Assembly: GCA_002686115.1 (NCBI GenBank) | Contig: NZAF01000161.1 | Span: forward strand, 1-18,753 | Origin: Halobacteriovorax sp. | GTDB taxonomy: Bacteria > Bdellovibrionota > Bacteriovoracia > Bacteriovoracales > Bacteriovoracaceae | DNA length: 18,753 nucleotides | Direction of reading: 5' to 3' | Shown: positions 1 through 7,924 of the stretch, piece after piece | Layout: each line of letters opens with the position of its first letter | Position numbering within the stretch: the stretch's first letter is position 1 | Made by a program: the position numbers and the translations under genes | The notes under the pieces: model-generated | The model's database searches: none | What the model was told of the DNA's origin: nothing | The model's input: the letters and a program-made list of their open reading frames with translations, nothing else

Positions 1-3
1 AAA

Positions 4-30
4 ATGCCCCCGAGTGAATATCGGAGGCAT
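4..30 (-). terminator. GC-rich hairpin, possible terminator at left edge
   Basis: Bases 4-13 and 21-30 form a 10-bp stem with one mismatch around a 7-base loop. Read on the minus strand the hairpin is followed by T residues (bases 3-1) before the window ends. It could therefore terminate a minus-strand transcript whose T-tract continues outside the window. Read on the plus strand it is followed by mixed sequence with only a short T run, so minus orientation is favoured. The gene it would serve is not identifiable: no ORF is visible in bases 1-185. Confidence 0.4.
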
Positions 31-87
31 CTTGGATTTTAAACTTGTGGCCTTTTATTAACCTGTCCCATTTTTGGGGTACAGATC

Positions 88-107
88 AAAAAGGAGCCTT
101 TTTTTAT
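88..107 (+). terminator. Weak A-rich/T-rich hairpin, possible terminator
   Basis: An AAAAAGG / CCTTTTT inverted repeat (88-94 with 97-103) around a tiny AG centre runs into a T-tract. The fold would have to open to a 4-base GAGC loop. This looks like a short intrinsic terminator on the plus strand for a gene left of the window. The stem is mostly A-T, so support is weak. Confidence 0.3.
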
Positions 108-209
108 TTATCTTATTTTTAGCTAGATACCATTCATAGTAAAATCTATGTAGGCTCTTCACGTTCTATAACGCGACTGCTACAAGTGTTTCATTACTTG
201 GAGGAGTTT

Positions 210-647
210 ATGAGAGTTTTAGCATTAGTATTATTGATTTCATCTATTTCAATTCAAGCACTTGGTGCTTACGACTGTGAGAATAAAGACTTTCGTATTG
301 AGATAAGCGACTTTGCAAGAGCTGACTTAACTCCTAATCAAGATGATATTATGTCGGCCCTATTTGATAATGATATCACTGTGACAGTAACTGAAAAATC
401 GACTGGGACAAGCACGACATATGATAAAGTTGCAGCAATTGCAGATGGCGCAGGTCAGGACTCTTATCAAAGCTTCATTATGGATGGCCTATTAGTGCCA
501 ATGCAGATGAGAACCAATTTCTATTTTGAACATGAAGGTGGGTGTCTTGAAGGTTCTGTTTACTCAGAGACTAGTAAAGCATGGTATGAAATTGATAGCT
601 GCTGGGGAGATTCTGAAAATAGAATGATGTGCGAATTAGATTGGTAA
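210..647 (+). CDS. Small secreted protein with four cysteines, function unknown
   Basis: I do not recognise this 145-residue protein. The ATG at 210 is chosen over an upstream in-frame GTG at 186 because GGAGGAG lies at 200-206 and translation from 210 begins directly with a signal peptide (MRVLALVLL..., hydrophobic to about residue 19, ending near QALGA). The mature part is small and acidic. It carries four cysteines (YDC near the new N-terminus, then GGC, DSC and MMC), which could form two disulfides in the periplasm or outside the cell. There is no lipobox, and no membrane segment after the signal. It stands alone in front of the mannosyltransferase gene, with a 53-base gap holding a hairpin. 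It resembles the minus-strand gene at 2108-2569 only in general style (short, exported, cysteine-bearing), not in sequence. Confidence 0.75.
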   Translation: MRVLALVLLISSISIQALGAYDCENKDFRIEISDFARADLTPNQDDIMSALFDNDITVTVTEKSTGTSTTYDKVAAIADGAGQDSYQSFIMDGLLVPMQMRTNFYFEHEGGCLEGSVYSETSKAWYEIDSCWGDSENRMMCELDW

Positions 648-656
648 TCGCCTTTT

Positions 657-693
657 CAGTGAATTTCTATTAAAATAGAAGAAAATTTCACTG
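657..693 (+). other. Hairpin between secreted-protein gene and GT22 gene
   Basis: Bases 657-663 (CAGTGAA) pair with 687-693 (TTCACTG), and an inner CTATT/AATAG stem (667-671 with 674-678) can stack inside an A/T internal loop. There is no T-tract after it, and it ends right at the GAGG Shine-Dalgarno of the next gene (693-696). It may be a weak terminator for the first gene or an RNA structure affecting access to the next gene's ribosome site. The sequence does not decide between these. Confidence 0.35.
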
Positions 694-700
694 AGGTAAA

Positions 701-2104
701 TTGAATACAATAAGTTTAAGATATATTCTTGGCGCAAGTTTGGTTTTTACCCTTATTTGCGCTTTTTTTTCACTTGGTTTTCATCATCCTGATGAGCAAT
801 ACTACGCCATTGATTTTGCCCTTTATAAGTTAGGAGTTCTTGGGGAACTTGATTCTTGGGAATATGATACAGAGCTTAGGCCATGGAGTTTACCGCTTCT
901 TTTTATGCCTTTTTTAAAGCTTGGATCGATTTTTGACTTCTCTCCATTTACAAATGCAACAATTTTACGATTCTTATCGGGAATTTGGTCATGGTCTGTT
1001 TTTAGCTACTTTTGTATAAGAATAAAAGATCGCTTTAAAAGTGAGTCTATCTTTTTATGGTTTGCATTCTTTTTGCACCTATCCTTTTTTTCTAAATTTA
1101 TGCAAGTGAGAACGACCTCAGAGAACTGGGCAACAGGGCTAATTCTATTATTCTATCTAGGAGTTATTAAAGAGAATAAAAGTGTAAGGGATCTCGTTTC
1201 AATTGGTGTATTAGGAGCACTTTCCTTTATTCTAAGGCACCAAATGGGTTTTATGGTCTTTGGTGGGGGAATGTGGCTTTTAATGACGAAAAAGGTTCAT
1301 ATCAAAAAATGGATTGTCTTTTTTGTCTTTCCAATGACTGCTATCATTGGTCTTTCATTCTTAATTGACTCTTGGGGCTATGAACATATGTCTTTTTCTC
1401 CATGGAATTACTTTTATCAAAATATATACCTTGGTAAAGTGAATGACTTCAGTCGAGATCCTGTCTATGCATACCTGAAGTGGGCAATTGTAAAGCTAGG
1501 ACTTCTAGGACTTTTTTCAATTATTGGACTCATTTATCACTTAAAAAATAAAAGAATGTCACCTGAGTTATGGATGGTTCTGCCATTTCTCATCATTCAT
1601 CATATGATCTCTCATAAAGAACTCCGATTTCTTTATCCTTTATTTCCTCTTACTTTCTTTATGGCGTTTAGTGCTTTAGATGACATACAGACAAAGATAA
1701 TATGGCCCTCTATTAAAAAAGTTCTCATCGTATTTTCATCATTAAATCTGGTAGCCCTGATCTTTATCTGTTTTAAGCCTGCCTATACACCAGTCCTTTT
1801 TTACAAATCATTATATGATTTAAATACTAAAGAAGTTTCATATTTTAGTTTTACTAATAAAAAACCGCCAAATCTTGAACTTAGGTACTATTTAAAAGAA
1901 GGAACATCAGTGAAAATGGCAGGGAAAGATCCTTCTATTTTAAAAGGAACTATCTTTACAAATAAGTATAAAGAACTCGAATACCTATTATCAAAAGAAG
2001 ACTGTGAGTTAATTTTCTCAACATATCCAGAGTGGACTTTTAAGTTTAATATTGGAAACTGGCTCTCGCGCTCAAATATATGGGCCCTAAGTCAGTGTCA
2101 GTAG
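701..2104 (+). CDS. GT22-type (Alg9/PIG-B-like) membrane mannosyltransferase
   Basis: A 467-residue polytopic inner-membrane protein with a first TM at about residues 8-27, followed directly by H29-P30-D31-E32. A WEYDTELRPW stretch lies at 53-62. An HPDE motif in the first non-cytoplasmic loop, followed by a W-E-Y and an R-P/S, is the signature of the GT22 family (eukaryotic Alg9, Alg12, PIG-B; polyprenyl-phosphate-mannose dependent). The acidic residues of the loop are the expected catalytic ones. The rest shows roughly eight to ten hydrophobic segments and a short soluble tail (about 390-467). The start is TTG at 701 with GAGG four bases upstream; no nearby ATG exists. It probably adds a mannose-like sugar to a lipid-linked or surface glycan, but donor and acceptor cannot be read from the sequence. 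It converges with the next gene with only 3 bases between stop codons. Confidence 0.7.
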   Translation: MNTISLRYILGASLVFTLICAFFSLGFHHPDEQYYAIDFALYKLGVLGELDSWEYDTELRPWSLPLLFMPFLKLGSIFDFSPFTNATILRFLSGIWSWSVFSYFCIRIKDRFKSESIFLWFAFFLHLSFFSKFMQVRTTSENWATGLILLFYLGVIKENKSVRDLVSIGVLGALSFILRHQMGFMVFGGGMWLLMTKKVHIKKWIVFFVFPMTAIIGLSFLIDSWGYEHMSFSPWNYFYQNIYLGKVNDFSRDPVYAYLKWAIVKLGLLGLFSIIGLIYHLKNKRMSPELWMVLPFLIIHHMISHKELRFLYPLFPLTFFMAFSALDDIQTKIIWPSIKKVLIVFSSLNLVALIFICFKPAYTPVLFYKSLYDLNTKEVSYFSFTNKKPPNLELRYYLKEGTSVKMAGKDPSILKGTIFTNKYKELEYLLSKEDCELIFSTYPEWTFKFNIGNWLSRSNIWALSQCQ

Positions 2105-2107
2105 AAC

Positions 2108-2569
2108 TTAATAAGCTTCGTTTTCAAATGCATTAACACATTCAAAAACGATTAAATCATAAATCAGCTCTTGCTTCTCATAGAGAGTCATACTCTTAGT
2201 TGGAAGATTTGGCATCAGACATGTAAAACTCGCATTTTGAAACTTTCCTCTCTCCTCATCAGAGTCTGTATCGATACCTTTATATTTGATCACAGTTTGA
2301 TTAAGGGTCACTGAGCTGTTGCTTAATTCAGACAACTTATCTGAAAATGTTACACCTTCTTCAATATAGGCATGTGCGCTCATTTCAATTTCACAAGTAT
2401 TCTCATGACACTTCATAACGTCATTAAAATAAAGAAAGTCTCCACCACAATAAGTATCCATACAGATATCATACATATAATCAGATACACTTTTTGCTTC
2501 ACTAGGAGATAAGAAGTCGCTATTAGCAGATACTGATAGTGTAAGAAATAATGTGAGAACTAATTTCAT
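2108..2569 (-). CDS. Small secreted cysteine-containing protein, function unknown
   Basis: I do not recognise this 153-residue protein. An open frame continues upstream to 2632, but the ATG at 2569 is preferred: AGGAGC lies about 5 bases before it, and the protein then starts with a clean signal peptide (MKLVLTLFLTLSVSANS). The 21 residues encoded upstream look like untranslated leader. The mature part contains six cysteines (ICMDTYC, MKC, NTC, FTC, FEC), suggesting up to three disulfides and a periplasmic or extracellular location. No catalytic motif, lipobox or TM segment is visible. The gene lies downstream of the aminopeptidase terminator and has its own leader, so it is probably transcribed alone. 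Its 3' end faces the mannosyltransferase gene. Confidence 0.7.
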   Translation of the reverse strand: MKLVLTLFLTLSVSANSDFLSPSEAKSVSDYMYDICMDTYCGGDFLYFNDVMKCHENTCEIEMSAHAYIEEGVTFSDKLSELSNSSVTLNQTVIKYKGIDTDSDEERGKFQNASFTCLMPNLPTKSMTLYEKQELIYDLIVFECVNAFENEAY

Positions 2570-2681
2570 ATGAAGCTCCTGTGGTTGATTTTCAATTTGA
2601 GACAACATAGTTGATGGTATTAAAGATGACAATACTATCTCATAAATATTACAAGGTATAATACCTATCCAGAAATTAGAT

Positions 2682-2709
2682 AAAAAAAGGGAGCTTAAAA
2701 AAGCTCCCT
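2682..2709 (-). terminator. Intrinsic terminator after the aminopeptidase gene
   Basis: A perfect 9-bp stem (AGGGAGCTT at 2688-2696 with AAGCTCCCT at 2701-2709) has a 4-base loop. On the minus strand it is followed by seven T residues (complement of 2682-2688). It sits 28 bases downstream of the aminopeptidase stop, exactly where a rho-independent terminator is expected. It separates that gene from the small secreted-protein gene at 2108-2569. Confidence 0.85.
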
Positions 2710-2737
2710 AATTTATTTAAATTAAATATAGAAAGAA

Positions 2738-3964
2738 TTAATTATCTAATTCAATGACATAAGCAAGTGCGAGTTTGGCAAACTTAAGAGCATGCTCTGC
2801 TGTACCACCACTTTGTTCAATAGTATCGTTTGCTGTATGAATTCTTCTGTTCATATCATTTTTTTGAGCTTCAAATGGGATCGATGCTGGAAATCCTTGT
2901 GATGTCCATGATGCATGGTCTGAACAAGCATAACCACATCTACTTGTCGCCCATGTAAGGTCTGTAAGATATGTATCGATAAGTGTCTTTAAGAATGTGT
3001 TTTGAGCATCATTTGTGTAGTCTGAAACAATAGAGATGTCATTTGAAGAACCATTAAAGTTTGTCATATCTAGTTGAAGAACACCAATAACATTCTTATT
3101 TTGCGCCTTGTAACTTCTCGCGATCTCTTTAGAACCTAAAAGACCAACTTCTTCAGCTGCATAGGCCATAAATTGAATTGTCTTCTTTGGTTGATATCCA
3201 CTTTCCGCTAATACTCTTAGAACTTCTGTAAAAGTTGCAGTTCCTGAAGCGTTATCATCTGCTCCTGGAGCTTTCTTTCCAGCTTGTCCCCACCAACCGG
3301 CTATACTGTCTGCGTGACCGCCAACAATAATAACTTCATCTCCACCTTCAGTTCCTTGAATAGTAGCAACTACAGATTTTTGTGGCCATGAAGCATGCTC
3401 AAAGTAGTCAACTGTAATATCATTTCTGTGAGCAGTTAAAGACTCCCAATGAGACTTAAGCCAAGCTTGTGAATCTTGTCCAGTTTGACTCTTATAATAT
3501 CTATTATGGTAGCTTGATAGCTTTAAGATAGTGTTTCTAATTGATAACTCGTCAGCAAGAGAAATTTTACTTTCAACAAGCTCTCTTTGATCTAGATTGT
3601 AGTCAGCAAAGATTGCTTTTTGCGTTGACTCGGCATTTACTTTAGAGTCCTTCACAAAGTTCTGTGCTTTTTCTAATGTTTCAAATGCAAAGTAGCCACC
3701 ACATCTTTTGTGATCTTCGTGAGCAATGTGAGAGAGTTGTCCTTTTTCTTCTGAACCAACAATTGCGATTTTTGAATCACCATGATTCTCAATGACAGTA
3801 AATGATGACAAAGACTTACTTGAGTCTGCCATATCAGATCCAATAACGATGAATGGATGAGAGTCATTAATTTCTTGAGTGATTGAGTGATTGTGAACAT
3901 GTGCAAGAGTAGTTAAAGCTACACCTGACACAGCTAACGTTTTTAATAAATCCGTTTTAAACAT
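2738..3964 (-). CDS. Secreted M28 zinc aminopeptidase (bacterial leucyl aminopeptidase type)
   Basis: Removes N-terminal residues from peptides using two zinc ions, in the periplasm or outside the cell. The 408-residue precursor has a signal peptide (about 1-21) and a propeptide (about 22-115, including a HEDHKRCGG segment like that of the Vibrio enzyme). The M28 domain follows. Expected metal ligands and catalytic residues are all visible: H217 in GGHADS, D236/D237 in GADDNASG, E271 (general base) and E272 in AEEVGLLGS, D299 in LDM, H376 in RIHTAND. C343 and C347 in CGYAC match the disulfide of the Vibrio/Aeromonas enzyme. There is no C-terminal PPC domain, unlike the longer Vibrio precursor. 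The start at 3964 has AGGAAGG six bases upstream. The gene is 101 bases downstream of hemN with its own terminator, so it is probably a separate unit. In a predator it would fit digestion of prey protein, which is inference. Confidence 0.93.
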   Translation of the reverse strand: MFKTDLLKTLAVSGVALTTLAHVHNHSITQEINDSHPFIVIGSDMADSSKSLSSFTVIENHGDSKIAIVGSEEKGQLSHIAHEDHKRCGGYFAFETLEKAQNFVKDSKVNAESTQKAIFADYNLDQRELVESKISLADELSIRNTILKLSSYHNRYYKSQTGQDSQAWLKSHWESLTAHRNDITVDYFEHASWPQKSVVATIQGTEGGDEVIIVGGHADSIAGWWGQAGKKAPGADDNASGTATFTEVLRVLAESGYQPKKTIQFMAYAAEEVGLLGSKEIARSYKAQNKNVIGVLQLDMTNFNGSSNDISIVSDYTNDAQNTFLKTLIDTYLTDLTWATSRCGYACSDHASWTSQGFPASIPFEAQKNDMNRRIHTANDTIEQSGGTAEHALKFAKLALAYVIELDN

Positions 3965-4065
3965 TTTTTACCTTCCTGGTCTAAACAATGTATAAATTCT
4001 AATGGAACTTTAAGAAATTAGAGACTCTTTTTTTCTTACTTTTAAAACTCTTTTTAATGCAGACG

Positions 4066-5271
4066 TCAAAGCTCGGATAAATATTGTTTTGAAATATAAG
4101 GTATAAAATATCTCGAATACTCGTCTGGGATATTTGAATTGCTGTTAAGCTCAGTACTTTGATACTCTGATGCCATACTCTGTAGTAATTTCCAGCGGTC
4201 ATATTCACCTTCAGTCATTTTATGAGAGTTTGAAATTTTCATATCATTTGCGAGATAGACACCCAAAATCTTATGATTCTTTTTAAGCATCGTAGGGGAG
4301 ATACTAATAGCACTGACACCTGCACCAATAAGTATATCGGATGCCTTATTTGCATAACCCATTACAGTTCGTCCAAGTTGACCATTCTTGTAGTCTTTAT
4401 AATGCTCAGAAGATTTCTTGAAGTAGTGACCATAACCAATTTGTTCGAAGTTAAAGTCTTTTAAGATAGCATCAAGCTCACAAAAATAACTCATCTTACT
4501 TTCAGTAGTCGGCTTATGAATATCCCACTCTGGATAATAATCAGAGAACCATGGAACTTCAGCAAATGGGTAAAGAGAGACTTTGTTAACAATATTTAAA
4601 GAGAAGAGTTCTTTTAGTTTTTCAAAGCTTTGACTTCCTTGCTTTGGGAGTCCATAAAGGAGATCAATTGATACCTCATCAAGAGATAACTCTTTTAATG
4701 AAGAGATATCTTTTAAAAGTTTATTAGTATCTGTTTTTCTTCCAATAATGTTTAAAACACTTTCGTTTAAGTCCTGAACACCAAAAGATAGACCAGTCAT
4801 TCCAAAGCTTTTTAATAACTGAAGGTATTCTTCATTATAATCTCTTAAATCGAATTCACTCACAAAATGAAAGTCAGAGTCCTTATTTATATTAGAAATA
4901 AGAAAAGTTAAGAATTCTTTCATCAGGTCATAGTGAAGGGCGTTCGGAGTCCCGCCACCAAAGTAGAGATTTCTTATCTTAAAACGTTGGAGTTCATATG
5001 ATTTAAGCTCTTTTTTTAGAACCTCTATATATGCAGATTGATCATGAAAGTCAGTACCAATTTTGATATTACAACCACAAAAATGGCAGAAACTCTTGCA
5101 AAAAGGAAAGTGTATATAAAGGTCTACAGTGTCACCCTTTGCATGATTTAGTATTTCCATCCACTCAGACTCACTCGCTTTATTATCCCATTCTGTCATT
5201 CTTGGGTAATAATTATAGCGAGGGTAGGGACCTGGATAGGTCTTTAATAAGTCGAGTAATTTTTCATTCAT
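4066..5271 (-). CDS. hemN: Oxygen-independent coproporphyrinogen III oxidase HemN (short form)
   Basis: Radical-SAM enzyme converting coproporphyrinogen III to protoporphyrinogen IX without oxygen, in the cytoplasm. Visible features: a YPRYNYYP segment near residues 16-23, like RYTSYPT of true HemN; the cluster C58-x3-C62-x2-C65-x-C67 (CKSFCHFCGC), whose extra CGC separates HemN from HemW; GGGTP at 105-109 (SAM binding); then GLSFGVQD, IDLLYGLPKQ, a GYGHYFKK segment and GAGVSAIS. The protein is 401 residues against about 457 in E. coli HemN. It ends soon after the GVSAIS region, so the usual C-terminal subdomain is mostly missing. The gene starts 14 bases after the hemE stop, with only a weak AGG about 11 bases upstream, and is probably the last gene of the haem operon. 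Function is well supported; full activity despite the short tail is less certain. Confidence 0.88.
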   Translation of the reverse strand: MNEKLLDLLKTYPGPYPRYNYYPRMTEWDNKASESEWMEILNHAKGDTVDLYIHFPFCKSFCHFCGCNIKIGTDFHDQSAYIEVLKKELKSYELQRFKIRNLYFGGGTPNALHYDLMKEFLTFLISNINKDSDFHFVSEFDLRDYNEEYLQLLKSFGMTGLSFGVQDLNESVLNIIGRKTDTNKLLKDISSLKELSLDEVSIDLLYGLPKQGSQSFEKLKELFSLNIVNKVSLYPFAEVPWFSDYYPEWDIHKPTTESKMSYFCELDAILKDFNFEQIGYGHYFKKSSEHYKDYKNGQLGRTVMGYANKASDILIGAGVSAISISPTMLKKNHKILGVYLANDMKISNSHKMTEGEYDRWKLLQSMASEYQSTELNSNSNIPDEYSRYFIPYISKQYLSEL

Positions 5272-5285
5272 GAAAATTTAAACCT

Positions 5286-6323
5286 TTAGTACTTAAACTC
5301 TCTTTGAATAAGTTCGACACTATTTTTAACGTTCTCTTGTGGAATCCACCTTAAACAACCATGACCTAGGCCACAAATCCACTTTGAGAGGTCACAATTA
5401 TTTGAGACAAGACCTTGATAGAGACTCATCCACTTCTTCTCCAAGGTTTCCCATGGAAGACCTAGATACGCAGGTTCTAAATTTCCTTGAATATAATAGT
5501 CATTTGAAAACTCATTTAATACAGATGCTAGATCCATTCTCCAGTCAACACCAAGAACATCGATATTGTCGTCTTGAATTTCTCTTAAGTAATGCATATG
5601 AGTAAATTTTGAATAATAGATTATCTTCTTATCTGGAAATTCTTTTTTAAAGGCACTTGTCACCGTCTTAAGTGCAGGCAGTAGGAAATTTTTAAAGTCA
5701 TCAAAACAAAGCTCTCCACTTGCCGTATCAAATAAGCACATGGCATCTGCACCGCCCTTGGCCTGAATTCTCATTTCCTCTAATAGGTTTGGAATAAGTT
5801 TTTCTAAAAAAGCGTCCCATCTACCATCATAAAGTCCAAGCTTTGATTGATAAAGGGCGCCAGAGTGTGAACCTTCAACAGCATATGTATAAAGCGTAAA
5901 AGGTGCACCTACAAAACCAAGTAGCGTTTTGTTTGGAGCAAGAGTTTCTCTTAAAAGAGTACACGCTTTACCTTGAAAGTCATAAAAGTTAGCTGCACTA
6001 TCTACTTCTTTTAAATCATGAACCGTTTGCACAGTTTCAAGTTTCTTCTCCAAGATTGGTCCTGGACGATATTCAAGGCCTAGGCCTAGTTGCTCTAGAG
6101 GAAAAAGAAGGTCTGAAAAAAGAATAGCGGCATCAAACTTAAATTCTTCCATTGGCCCCATTGTTACTTCTTTGGCAAGCTCAGGATCTTTACAAAGAGT
6201 CATAAAGTCATGGCTCTTTTTTAAGTTTTGATAATGATCGTGATAACGACCGGCCTGTCTCATAAACCATACGGGTACGGTATTTTTTCCAAATTCATCT
6301 GTTCTATCTGTAAAGAGACCCAT
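5286..6323 (-). CDS. hemE: Uroporphyrinogen III decarboxylase HemE
   Basis: Removes the four acetate carboxyls of uroporphyrinogen III to give coproporphyrinogen III, in the cytoplasm. The 345-residue length is normal for the family. The N-terminal signature PVWFMRQAGRY (17-27) provides the arginines that bind the substrate carboxylates. FSDLL (about 69-73) holds the expected catalytic aspartate. GAPFTLYTYAVEG and the late GLGHGCLRWIPQENV segment are also typical. The ATG at 6323 follows the stop codon of the response-regulator gene with no gap (TAAATG), and its AAGGAT ribosome site lies inside the end of that gene, so translation is probably coupled. It sits between the two-component genes and hemN. 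Confidence 0.95.
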   Translation of the reverse strand: MGLFTDRTDEFGKNTVPVWFMRQAGRYHDHYQNLKKSHDFMTLCKDPELAKEVTMGPMEEFKFDAAILFSDLLFPLEQLGLGLEYRPGPILEKKLETVQTVHDLKEVDSAANFYDFQGKACTLLRETLAPNKTLLGFVGAPFTLYTYAVEGSHSGALYQSKLGLYDGRWDAFLEKLIPNLLEEMRIQAKGGADAMCLFDTASGELCFDDFKNFLLPALKTVTSAFKKEFPDKKIIYYSKFTHMHYLREIQDDNIDVLGVDWRMDLASVLNEFSNDYYIQGNLEPAYLGLPWETLEKKWMSLYQGLVSNNCDLSKWICGLGHGCLRWIPQENVKNSVELIQREFKY

Positions 6324-7025
6324 TTAACTATCCTTTATATTAAGCTTATATCCAATGCCTCGAATGCTTTGAATTTCTAATTTGTTTTCACTATCTGTAT
6401 CGCTCCACTTTCTTAGTTTTACGATATAATTATCTACGGTTCTATGACTTGGGTACTTATCTTCTCCCCAAATCTTATCTATGATTTCATCACGAGTGGT
6501 AGCATTGCCCTTATTTTTTAAAAGTAGCTTTAAGATCGCACACTCTTTTTGAGAGAGTGGGATAATTGCTCCAAGCCCGTCCATAACTTCAAACTTCTTA
6601 AACCAAATCTTAAGACTTCCAATTGAAATTTCGTCTTCATCCTTTGAAAGATCTTTTTGAAATTCTTGTAGCCTAGTTAAGCGTATTAAAAGCTCTTTAA
6701 TGGCAAAAGGTTTAGTAATATAGTCTTCTGCACCAATTTCAAATCCCTCTACTTTTGTATCAGGGTCATTTAACGCCGATAAGAAGAGTAGAAAAAAGTC
6801 CTTTCTAGTTTTTCTGAATTCACGGGCAAGTTCAAGTCCATTACCATCTGGAAGGGTGATATCCATAAGAACAATATCTGGGTTTTTCTCGTGAAATAGA
6901 ACCCTCGCTTCACTTGCTGTTTTTGCAAGGCTACAAAGATGGCCACTTGAAGATAGATATTCACTAAGTGTATCTCCAAGGTTGTTATCATCTTCAACAA
7001 TAAGTATATTTGATTCTTTCATCAT
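6324..7025 (-). CDS. OmpR/PhoB-family response regulator in the haem operon
   Basis: A 233-residue DNA-binding response regulator. The receiver domain (about 6-120) has the acidic pocket E11-D12-D13, phospho-acceptor D55 in LMDITLPDGNG, S83 in LSA and K105 in TKP. The C-terminal winged-helix (about 135-230) shows the trans_reg_C pattern: LSQKECAILKLLL, TTRDEIIDKIWG, a recognition helix SHRTVDNYIVKLRKW and IRGIGYKL. It overlaps the histidine-kinase gene by 4 bases (ATGA) and abuts hemE (TAAATG), so the pair is co-translated with the haem enzymes. The likely partner is the kinase at 7022-7921. A role in sensing haem, precursor or redox state and tuning this operon is inferred from position only; no binding site was identified. 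Confidence 0.93.
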   Translation of the reverse strand: MMKESNILIVEDDNNLGDTLSEYLSSSGHLCSLAKTASEARVLFHEKNPDIVLMDITLPDGNGLELAREFRKTRKDFFLLFLSALNDPDTKVEGFEIGAEDYITKPFAIKELLIRLTRLQEFQKDLSKDEDEISIGSLKIWFKKFEVMDGLGAIIPLSQKECAILKLLLKNKGNATTRDEIIDKIWGEDKYPSHRTVDNYIVKLRKWSDTDSENKLEIQSIRGIGYKLNIKDS

Positions 7026-7921
7026 GAGATATCCTCTCCAGATGGAAGTTTAATGGTAAATTTTAGGGATTCACCTTGTTGCTCTATCAAGAATTTCCCT
7101 TTCATTTTATGAGTAAGTTTTTTACACAGATAGAGGCCTATACCTGAGCCTCTTTTAGAGTTATGCTTATAAAAAAGTTCTCCAAGCTTAGAGAGGTCAC
7201 CGCTAAAGTGACCATCATCAGTATAGGTAAGTGTTGTAAAACCTGAATTGTTTTTGATAGAGACGAGTGCCTCTTTATCTGTTCCATGAATTTTAGTATT
7301 TTCAAGAAGGTTTTTGAAGATAACTTCTAGAGCAAATTCATCGGCCCTTGCATCAAAGTCCTCACCAGTTGCATCTATTGTGACTCGCACTTCATCATAA
7401 ACATTTGAAAGTGATTGAAACTTTTTTAGCATATTAATAGATGAGATATTCAATTCACCATCTCTTTCAACGCGTGAGAGTTGCAGAGTTTTATTAAGCT
7501 GATCTTCTAATCTAACGGTATCTTCAATAAGTCTTTTGGTTAGAGTTTTAATTTTATCGTTTTCAGTTTTTTCAACTTCCAAACTTAGGACTTCACTTTG
7601 TAGACGAATGCTTGCAAGAGGGGTCTTAAGTTCATGAGTGAGGCCCGCAAAGAAATTATGAAGAGACTTATTCTTTTTCTGGTCTTTTAAAAATAATAAA
7701 GTATGTGAAACAAAGAAAATAACAAGAACAAAGAGAAAGAATGAACCTTCCCATTTAATGAGAGTGACAATATTTGGTCCAATGTCTTTAACATGATTTT
7801 CTTGTAACTTACTACTTAATGTAAAGAGAAGATAGAGCCACCAACTACCGAGTAGAACAATAAGAAATGCTCCTGCAGTTGAAACTAAATATAATGAAGA
7901 ATTCTTCTCTTTTAAATTCAA
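7022..7921 (-). CDS. Membrane sensor histidine kinase in the haem operon
   Basis: A 299-residue inner-membrane kinase. TM1 is at about 11-34 and TM2 at about 58-78, enclosing a periplasmic loop of only about 23 residues, so sensing may occur in or near the membrane rather than in a large ligand domain. There is no HAMP or PAS domain. The HisKA domain has the H-box FAGLTHELKTPL with phospho-acceptor H96. The ATPase domain has N204/N208 (N-box), D235-D236-G (G1) and RGSGIGLYL at 257-265 (G2). The start is TTG at 7921, three bases after the hemL stop, with GGAG inside the hemL end seven bases upstream. The 3' end overlaps the response-regulator ATG by 4 bases. Tight coupling to hemL and hemE suggests control linked to tetrapyrrole synthesis; the signal is unknown. 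Confidence 0.9.
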   Translation of the reverse strand: MNLKEKNSSLYLVSTAGAFLIVLLGSWWLYLLFTLSSKLQENHVKDIGPNIVTLIKWEGSFFLFVLVIFFVSHTLLFLKDQKKNKSLHNFFAGLTHELKTPLASIRLQSEVLSLEVEKTENDKIKTLTKRLIEDTVRLEDQLNKTLQLSRVERDGELNISSINMLKKFQSLSNVYDEVRVTIDATGEDFDARADEFALEVIFKNLLENTKIHGTDKEALVSIKNNSGFTTLTYTDDGHFSGDLSKLGELFYKHNSKRGSGIGLYLCKKLTHKMKGKFLIEQQGESLKFTIKLPSGEDIS

Positions 7922-7924
7922 CTT

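Noticed and set aside
186..209. GTG start at 186 for the first secreted protein
   Set aside because: The ATG at 210 has GGAGGAG directly upstream and starts at the signal peptide; the extra eight residues would disrupt it.
2570..2632. Longer form of the 2108-2569 protein starting at 2632
   Set aside because: The upstream 21 residues are hydrophilic and would bury the signal peptide; the ribosome site points to 2569.
3998..4022. TCTAAT...ATTAGA inverted repeat between hemN and the aminopeptidase gene as a terminator
   Set aside because: Short A/T stem with a 13-base loop and no T-tract after it on the minus strand.
3999..4208. Minus-strand frame crossing the hemN stop, considered as a frameshifted HemN tail
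   Set aside because: The extension is lysine-rich and lacks the HemN C-terminal pattern (K-G-R...R-N-I); the upstream part is only a shadow of hemN.
4273..4464. Plus-strand ORF inside hemN
   Set aside because: Shadow of a clearly conserved gene, with no ribosome site or recognisable motif. Similar shadows at 3673-3906, 5339-5605, 6770-7000, 8759-8974, 9153-9359, 11044-11253, 11477-11707, 14068-14271 and 17743-17952 were dropped for the same reason.
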